From the NCBI GenBank assembly GCA_021816665.1, contig JAKAXI010000148.1:1-5811 (forward strand): DNA of 5,811 nt. Direction: 5' to 3'. Below, piece after piece: positions 1 through 5,811 of this stretch. This stretch comes from Bacillota bacterium. GTDB lineage: Bacteria > Bacillota > Bacilli > Alicyclobacillales > Alicyclobacillaceae. Below the pieces are notes generated by a model. It did no database searches. It saw only the letters and a program-made list of their open reading frames with translations, and had not been told where the DNA came from. A program made the position numbers and the translations under genes. The first letter of the stretch is position 1; each line of letters opens with the position of its first letter.

Positions 1-596
1 TTGAGGTCAAGTACAAAGGGAAGAGTATATCTGACGTCCTCGACATGACCATTCTGGATGCGCTCGAGTTCTTTGAGAATATCCCGCGCATTGCACGCAA
101 GCTCCAGACGCTTGTGGACGTAGGGCTTGGTTACATGCACGTTGGTCAGCCCGCGACGACTTTGTCAGGCGGCGAAGCCCAGCGCATCAAGCTGGCGTCC
201 GAACTGCATCGGCGCAGCACGGGGCGAACCTTGTACATCCTCGACGAGCCGACCACAGGCCTGCACGTTGCCGACATCGAGCGACTGTTGACAGTCTTGC
301 ACAGATTGGTCGAAGCAGGAGACACTGTGCTCGTCATTGAGCACAACCTCGATGTCATTAAAACGGCGGATCACCTGATTGACCTTGGGCCTGAAGGCGG
401 CGAAGGCGGTGGACGCGTGATTGCCACGGGCACGCCAGAAGACGTTACAAAGGTGAAGGCGTCCTATACGGGTGCGTTCCTGAAGCCGATATTGGAGCGG
501 GACAAGGCGCGCGCCCGCGGTGAGTACCGACCAGCCAGTCTTCCGGGCCGAGCAGACAAGGTGGAAGTGGTATTGAAACGGAGGACGGGTGCATGA
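1..596 (+). CDS. uvrA: UvrA, excinuclease ABC subunit A, C-terminal part (5' end outside window)
   Basis: UvrA is the damage-sensing ATPase of nucleotide excision repair; as a dimer it loads UvrB on lesions. Only the last 197 residues are here, read in frame from position 3, out of about 950 usual for the family. The first visible residues ([15 protein letters not shown]) are the stretch that follows the second zinc-binding module, so the window opens just after it. Counting from that Glu, the ABC signature LSGGE is at residues 54-58, the second-domain Walker B (LYILDEP) at 77-83 with Asp81 and Glu82, and the switch His at 114 in VIEHN. The Gly-rich tail motif DLGPEGG follows. All expected C-terminal ATPase residues are intact and the gene ends in a normal basic tail. 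The TGA stop overlaps the start codon of the next gene (ATGA), which suggests translational coupling. Identification is secure. Confidence 0.96.
   Translation, partial: EVKYKGKSISDVLDMTILDALEFFENIPRIARKLQTLVDVGLGYMHVGQPATTLSGGEAQRIKLASELHRRSTGRTLYILDEPTTGLHVADIERLLTVLHRLVEAGDTVLVIEHNLDVIKTADHLIDLGPEGGEGGGRVIATGTPEDVTKVKASYTGAFLKPILERDKARARGEYRPASLPGRADKVEVVLKRRTGA
580..584 (+). promoter_or_regulatory. Ribosome binding site of the PucR-like regulator gene
   Basis: GGAGG lies inside the last codons of uvrA, 8 nt before the ATG at 593. It fixes that ATG as the start in preference to the next in-frame ATG at 608, and shows that the overlapping gene is independently translatable. Confidence 0.8.
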
Positions 597-1753
597 AGAC
601 TGCGGGGATGTGGTGGGCGGACACGTTGGAGTCGTTTGCCGAAGCGTTTGCCATCCGCTATGACCTCGTACAGGAACGACACCCGGCGGTGCGTGACACA
701 GGGGAGTGGTGGGTGCAAGGTGAGGTGTGGTGCGTTCAGCTCGATTCCTGGGCCCACGCATGCTGGCTCGATGCGGTCGACAATCCTGCCTGGCGCCGTG
801 TCCTCACCATTTCTCTGCAAAATGCGAGTGCCGCGAGCACGAGACAGTTATCCTGGCGTCAAGTCGTGACCCGGCATTTCTCTGAGTTGGTTCACCATGC
901 CCTCACGGACAACTGGCCGCAGGAACCGGACACGCACAAGCTGGGACTTCGTCTCATAACCCGGGAGTTAACGCCCCCGGGTTGCTTTGCGTGGCTGGAG
1001 TTCTCCAGTCAGTCTGCGGACGCACAAGAATTCAGAGCCCTCGTTGAGCAGGTCATCGACGCCTGGACAGAAGTGGTGTTTGTAGGTTGGACGGACCATC
1101 CTACTGGACTGCAGGCCGCCGTCCTGTTTTTGCAGACTGGACACCAAGATGGCGTGGATGACGAGGACTTTGATGAAGAGGATGGGTACGACCCGGAGGG
1201 TAGCGAAGGCCTAGCGGCGCAAGTTCCACTGAGGCCTTCTCCGCTTCGCCGTACCCTGTATCCGCTTCTCGATTCTCTGGAATCCGATGCGATGGTGCCG
1301 GTCAAGGCAACCGTTGGCGCGGCCGTTGCTGATGTGCATGACTGGGCTAATGGGCTTCACACACTAGCCGAGGCGTGGCGCGAACGGACTTGGTTCGGCC
1401 CCGGACAGTTGATATATGAGTGGGGACAGCAGCCGATTGCCTACCTCCTCTCTGGCCTCTCAAACGGGCAGATGAACCCTTTTCTACATATGGCGGCGAG
1501 GGGGACTACGGGCAGCATGATGTTGTCCCCCGACTTGGCGGATACCTTGCAAGGTGTCCTGGCAGCCAACCTCAACATCAGTGAAGCATCTCGGCTCTTG
1601 TATCTCCATCGGAATACCCTGATGAACCGCATCGACCGGATTCGATCGCAGACGGGTTACGACATCAGGCAGTTTAACGACGCGCTCGTCCTCTGGGTGG
1701 CGCAGGTCCTTCTTCGTCGCCAAGGCGACTCACTCCCGTCATCGAGTGATTAA
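593..1753 (+). CDS. PucR/CdaR-family-like transcriptional regulator with C-terminal helix-turn-helix
   Basis: The 386-residue protein is a likely cytoplasmic DNA-binding regulator. The clearest part is residues about 316-375: [19 protein letters not shown] followed by [15 protein letters not shown] is the PucR-type C-terminal helix-turn-helix, in which the recognition helix reads [12 protein letters not shown]. Residues about 150-290 look like the degenerate GGDEF-like fold of CdaR-type regulators ([15 protein letters not shown], then a helix with LAEAW), but this is a weaker call. A strongly acidic stretch at about 187-203 ([14 protein letters not shown]) interrupts that region. The N-terminal 140 residues are rich in Trp and I do not recognise a ligand domain there. 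There is no signal peptide or membrane segment. The start overlaps the uvrA stop. The gene lies upstream of msmX-hprK, so control of sugar uptake is a guess from position. Its ligand and targets are unknown. Confidence 0.85.
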   Translation: MKTAGMWWADTLESFAEAFAIRYDLVQERHPAVRDTGEWWVQGEVWCVQLDSWAHACWLDAVDNPAWRRVLTISLQNASAASTRQLSWRQVVTRHFSELVHHALTDNWPQEPDTHKLGLRLITRELTPPGCFAWLEFSSQSADAQEFRALVEQVIDAWTEVVFVGWTDHPTGLQAAVLFLQTGHQDGVDDEDFDEEDGYDPEGSEGLAAQVPLRPSPLRRTLYPLLDSLESDAMVPVKATVGAAVADVHDWANGLHTLAEAWRERTWFGPGQLIYEWGQQPIAYLLSGLSNGQMNPFLHMAARGTTGSMMLSPDLADTLQGVLAANLNISEASRLLYLHRNTLMNRIDRIRSQTGYDIRQFNDALVLWVAQVLLRRQGDSLPSSSD

Positions 1754-1828
1754 ATCGGGTCCCGCGATATGCCAAACGCGTCATGCAACCGACTGTGCAA
1801 CCTGGCGTGCGATGTGCCCAACCATGTT

Positions 1829-1845
1829 GTGCAAAAACGTTGCAC
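1829..1845. promoter_or_regulatory. Candidate operator: GTGCAA-N5-TTGCAC palindrome with nearby TGCAA half-sites
   Basis: The 17-base site has perfect 6-base arms around AAACG. Two further direct half-sites, TGCAACC, begin at 1784 and 1796, 12 bases apart. The palindrome centre is about 53 bases before the start site predicted from the TATACT element, a distance typical of activator binding. No U-run follows, so it is a poor terminator. A regulator binding here is inference; the PucR-like protein encoded just upstream is one candidate. Confidence 0.4.
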
Positions 1846-1856
1846 CTTGCCCCTCG

Positions 1857-1883
1857 TTGAATCAATGGGACGCGCGGTATACT
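1857..1883 (+). promoter_or_regulatory. Probable sigma-A promoter for msmX-hprK
   Basis: TATACT at 1878-1883 is a near-consensus -10 box. TTGAAT at 1857-1862 matches the -35 consensus at four of six positions, but the 15-base spacer is shorter than the preferred 17. That may mean a weak or activator-dependent promoter. Transcription would start near 1890 and give a leader of about 100 nt before the msmX ATG. Confidence 0.5.
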
Positions 1884-1978
1884 GAGGTCAATTACAACGC
1901 GCTGGCAGCAGGGGACACGAGCCACGCGACGTGCTCACTGTATTGTTAAATCGCATCCAATACGTGGGTATGTTGATT

Positions 1979-1986
1979 GAGGAGGT
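1979..1986 (+). promoter_or_regulatory. Strong ribosome binding site of msmX
   Basis: GAGGAGGT is a near-perfect Shine-Dalgarno sequence 7 nt before the ATG at 1994. It decides the start: the frame stays open upstream to 1931, but the extra 21 codons precede this site and have no family counterpart. Confidence 0.9.
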
Positions 1987-1993
1987 TTTAGAG

Positions 1994-3133
1994 ATGGCCA
2001 GAGTACAGTTAAACAGCATTTGGAAAAAGTACACGGGCGATGTCGTAGCCGTAAAGGACTTCAACCTTGACGTTCAAGATAAGGAATTTGTGGTCTTCGT
2101 CGGCCCTTCCGGTTGTGGTAAAACCACGACACTCCGCATGATTGCTGGGCTTGAGGACATCACCGCAGGTGACCTCTATATCGGCGAACGCCGCGTGAAC
2201 GACGTTGCGCCAAAAGACCGCGATATCGCGATGGTGTTCCAGAACTACGCTCTGTACCCACACATGACGGTCTACCAAAACATGGCTTTCGGTCTGAAAC
2301 TGAGGAAATTCTCCAAGGCTGAAATCGACAAGCGCGTCCGCGAGGCCGCAGACATTCTCGATATCGGACACCTGCTCGACAGAAAGCCAAAGGCACTGTC
2401 CGGTGGTCAAAGACAACGTGTCGCTTTGGGGCGCGCCATTGTCCGAGAACCGGCTGTGTTCCTGATGGACGAACCGCTGTCGAACCTCGACGCGAAACTG
2501 CGCGTACAAATGCGCGCTGAGATCCGCAAACTGCATCAGCGTATCCAGACCACGGTGGTTTACGTAACGCACGATCAGACGGAAGCCATGACCATGGGTG
2601 ACCGCATTGTCGTGATGCGCGACGGTGTCATTCAACAGGCAGACACCCCGCAGCAGGTCTACAATTATCCAGCCAACATGTTTGTGGCAGGGTTTATCGG
2701 ATCGCCAGCGATGAACTTCATTCGCGGTGAACTCATCGAAGAAGGCGGTGTCATCACGTTCCGGGCACCTGAGGTCTCCGTCCGCTTACAGGAAGGCCGC
2801 TATGCCGCACTGAAGGACGCTGGCGTGGTTGGGAAAGAAGTCGTGCTTGGTATCCGCCCAGAAGACATGCACAACGAGGAAATGTACCTCTCCACATATC
2901 CGGACGCAATCTTGAATGCACGCGTAGAAGTGGCTGAGAACATGGGCTCCGAAGTGTACATTCATATCAACGTCGGTGGACAATCGCTGGTTTCTCGTGT
3001 CAGCTCCCGTTATCACTACACGCCGGGCACGGAGTTGAAATTGGCTGTTGACCTGAACAAGGCCCACATCTTCAACGCAGAGACGGAAGAAACCATTCCG
3101 CATCACGTGGCGGAGGCGCAGGCTGTTCGATGA
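1994..3133 (+). CDS. msmX: MsmX/UgpC-type ATP-binding subunit of carbohydrate ABC importers
   Basis: The 379-residue protein is the cytoplasmic ATPase of CUT1-class sugar importers and closely resembles Bacillus MsmX, which serves several transporters; automatic annotation often calls such proteins UgpC. The nucleotide-binding domain shows Walker A GPSGCGKT at 37-44, the Q-loop VFQNYALYPH at 81-90, signature LSGGQ at 135-139, Walker B VFLMDE at 155-160, D-loop SNLD at 163-166 and switch His193. After GSPAMNF (236-242) comes the OB/TOBE regulatory domain with LGIRPEDM. Length and all catalytic residues are normal. No permease or binding-protein gene is adjacent, which fits an orphan ATPase shared among importers. 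The stop overlaps the hprK start, so the two are probably cotranscribed. The sugars served cannot be read from this sequence. Confidence 0.95.
   Translation: MARVQLNSIWKKYTGDVVAVKDFNLDVQDKEFVVFVGPSGCGKTTTLRMIAGLEDITAGDLYIGERRVNDVAPKDRDIAMVFQNYALYPHMTVYQNMAFGLKLRKFSKAEIDKRVREAADILDIGHLLDRKPKALSGGQRQRVALGRAIVREPAVFLMDEPLSNLDAKLRVQMRAEIRKLHQRIQTTVVYVTHDQTEAMTMGDRIVVMRDGVIQQADTPQQVYNYPANMFVAGFIGSPAMNFIRGELIEEGGVITFRAPEVSVRLQEGRYAALKDAGVVGKEVVLGIRPEDMHNEEMYLSTYPDAILNARVEVAENMGSEVYIHINVGGQSLVSRVSSRYHYTPGTELKLAVDLNKAHIFNAETEETIPHHVAEAQAVR
3112..3116 (+). promoter_or_regulatory. Possible ribosome binding site of hprK
   Basis: GGAGG lies 13 nt before the hprK ATG, a longer gap than the usual 5-9. Efficient initiation may therefore lean on ribosomes ending msmX at the overlapping ATGA. 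Confidence 0.5.
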
Positions 3134-4068
3134 GTAAAGCCAGATCGGTCACCGTGGAAGAACTTATCCGCGGCTTGGGACTGACAGTGTTTACCCCTGA
3201 CGCTGACTTGTCCCGTACCATTAATACCGTAGATATTAACCGGCCAGGGCTTGCCTTGGCCGGCTATCTGCGATATCACGCCGCGGAACGCATCCAGTTG
3301 CTCGGCCGTACGGAGTTGTCATTCTTCCGCGGCATGGACCCCAGGGAGCAGGCTCTGCGTGTGTTTGCCTTTTGTTCATACGAGCAGACCCCTTGCGTCA
3401 TTGTCGCACGGGGCGACATGCCGCCTGAGACGTTACTCAAAGAAGCCCTGGCGCGGGGACTGCCAGTTCTCGGGTCAAACCAGGTCACGACGCGTGCCGC
3501 GGCCATCATCTCGAATTTCCTTGAAGAACGGTTAGCACCAGAAACGTTGGTTCACGGGGTACTCGTAGATGTTTACGGCATCGGCATTCTCATCACCGGA
3601 TCGAGCGGAATCGGCAAGAGCGAGACAGCCCTCGAACTCATCAAACGCGGGCATCGGCTGGTCGCTGATGATGCGGTTGTCATCCGTCAAGTTTCGGATG
3701 AGAGCCTTGTCGGCAGTCCGCCGCCGTTGCTGCAGTACCTGCTTGAGATTCGCGGTGTTGGTGTCTTAAACGCCATGACCTTGTTTGGCGCTGGCGCGGT
3801 CCGGACCCACAAGAAGCTTGCGATGGTGATTCACCTTGAGGCGTGGAAGGACGACGTGGCCTACGACAGGCTTGGCATTGATGAGGAGACTGTTCGTATC
3901 CTTGATATGGACCTCCCCTCACTGACCATCCCGGTCCGGCCAGGCCGAAACCTCGCGGTCATCATTGAAGTGGCCGCGATGAACCACAGACTGAAGCGCA
4001 TCGGCTTTAACGCTGCTCAGCAGTTCTCGGAGCAATTGGCGCACGCCATCGAGGAGCAAGACGACTGA
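3130..4068 (+). CDS. hprK: HPr kinase/phosphorylase
   Basis: HprK is the bifunctional cytoplasmic enzyme that phosphorylates HPr on its regulatory serine with ATP or pyrophosphate, and reverses this by phosphorolysis, setting carbon catabolite repression through CcpA. The 312 residues match the family length. The N-terminal domain (about 1-130) holds RPGLALAGY and LLGRTELSFF. The catalytic domain has the conserved His142 in VHGVLVDVYG, the P-loop GSSGIGKS at 157-164, then the Asp180-Asp181 pair in LVADDAVV. It continues with the family signature LLEIRGVGVLNAMTLFGAG beginning at 204 (Glu206) and Arg247 in YDRLG. The C-terminal IPVRPGRNLAVIIEVAAMN is also typical. Translation starts inside the msmX stop (ATGA). 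In Bacillus subtilis hprK is followed by lgt; here it is the last gene of its unit and a terminator follows. Confidence 0.97.
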   Translation: MSKARSVTVEELIRGLGLTVFTPDADLSRTINTVDINRPGLALAGYLRYHAAERIQLLGRTELSFFRGMDPREQALRVFAFCSYEQTPCVIVARGDMPPETLLKEALARGLPVLGSNQVTTRAAAIISNFLEERLAPETLVHGVLVDVYGIGILITGSSGIGKSETALELIKRGHRLVADDAVVIRQVSDESLVGSPPPLLQYLLEIRGVGVLNAMTLFGAGAVRTHKKLAMVIHLEAWKDDVAYDRLGIDEETVRILDMDLPSLTIPVRPGRNLAVIIEVAAMNHRLKRIGFNAAQQFSEQLAHAIEEQDD

Positions 4069-4120
4069 CCGTATGAGGGACTGACCAGGCAGTATGAGGA
4101 ACATGTACGAGGGATTGACA
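4063..4120. repeat. Degenerate short repeats after hprK
   Basis: GACTGACC occurs at 4063-4070 and 4079-4086, with GATTGACA at 4113-4120. GTATGAGG occurs at 4071-4078 and 4092-4099, with GTACGAGG at 4105-4112. The unit is about 16 bases with uneven spacing, and it begins within the hprK stop region. It looks like decayed local duplication; no function is evident. Confidence 0.5.
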
Positions 4121-4137
4121 GCATATGAAAAGAGGCT

Positions 4138-4180
4138 CAGGTCATGCTTCGGTGCCAAATCGGCACTGAGGCATGACCTG
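4138..4180. terminator. Long hairpin, probable bidirectional terminator between convergent hprK and argS
   Basis: A 19-base-pair stem (4138-4156 with 4162-4180, two G-T wobbles, no mismatch) closes a 5-base loop, AAATC. On the plus strand it is followed by TTTGTC, and on the minus strand by AGCCTCTTTTC. Both U-tracts are short, but the stem is long and sits between two convergent genes, so termination of both is the simplest reading. The remaining bases to 4271 show no gene. Confidence 0.72.
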
Positions 4181-4271
4181 TTTGTCATCGTCTGAACACA
4201 TCGGGATAGCGATTCCACAGCGCGTTAGTGCAAAAAAGAAGGTACGACGCGCTTCGAGTGCTCAGCTTAAC

Positions 4272-5811
<1,540 letters not shown>

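Noticed and set aside
165..761. Open frame of 198 codons on the minus strand
   Set aside because: It spans the antisense of uvrA and the regulator start, with low-complexity translation and no ribosome site.
1832..1845. Possible CcpA (cre) site
   Set aside because: The AAAACGTT core fits, but the outer TG and CA of the cre consensus are absent and the palindrome is centred elsewhere.
1931..1993. 21-codon N-terminal extension of msmX
   Set aside because: The strong GAGGAGGT site lies within it and points to the ATG at 1994, where homologues also start.
2009..2635. Open frame of 208 codons on the minus strand
   Set aside because: It is antisense to the ATPase domain of msmX and shows no recognisable motif.
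3598..3621. HprK P-loop with Ser at the second position (GSSGIGKS)
   Set aside because: This position varies in the family (Lys in B. subtilis HprK, Asp in others), and the catalytic Lys and Ser are present.
4094..4195. 33-codon open frame beginning MRNMYEGLTAYEK
   Set aside because: It runs straight through the terminator stem, lacks a well-spaced ribosome site and starts within degenerate repeats.
4220..4252. Inverted repeat GCGCGT / ACGCGC with a 21-base loop
   Set aside because: The stem is short, the loop is long and no U-run follows. The A-rich stretch lies in the loop, so there is no support for a terminator or operator.

Overview
The window looks like ordinary chromosome of a Gram-positive (Firmicutes) bacterium with moderately high GC. 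The Firmicutes call rests on a long HPr kinase/phosphorylase (HprK) of the Bacillus type, an MsmX-like shared sugar-transporter ATPase, strong GGAGG ribosome sites, and an arginyl-tRNA synthetase of the bacillar 'second' type. The mix of features would suit an Alicyclobacillus-like member of the Bacillales. That placement is inference from memory of these families, not a search result.

Layout. Positions 1-596 are the 3' end of uvrA (nucleotide excision repair). It overlaps by ATGA the start of a 386-residue PucR/CdaR-type regulator (593-1753). A 240-base gap (1754-1993) holds a promoter-like pair of hexamers, several TGCAA half-sites including one palindrome, and a leader of about 100 nt. Next come msmX/ugpC (1994-3133) and hprK (3130-4068), again joined by an ATGA overlap and so very probably one operon. 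A 203-base gap (4069-4271) carries degenerate short repeats and a long hairpin that can serve as a terminator for both strands. On the minus strand, convergent with the rest, lies argS (4272 to the window end), which lacks its N-terminal part because the window stops inside it.

How the genes work together. MsmX-type ATPases energise several different sugar importers. HprK phosphorylates or dephosphorylates HPr at its regulatory serine and so drives carbon catabolite control. Their joint translation links sugar uptake capacity with the sensor of glycolytic state. The regulator just upstream is a candidate, unproven controller of this pair. uvrA and argS are housekeeping genes with no evident functional tie to the others.

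No CRISPR array, transposon, RNA gene or clearly new system is visible. The points most worth checking are the putative operator region before msmX, a Gly/Asn/Asp/Ser-rich insert in ArgS built from short in-frame DNA repeats, and an acidic insert in the regulator.
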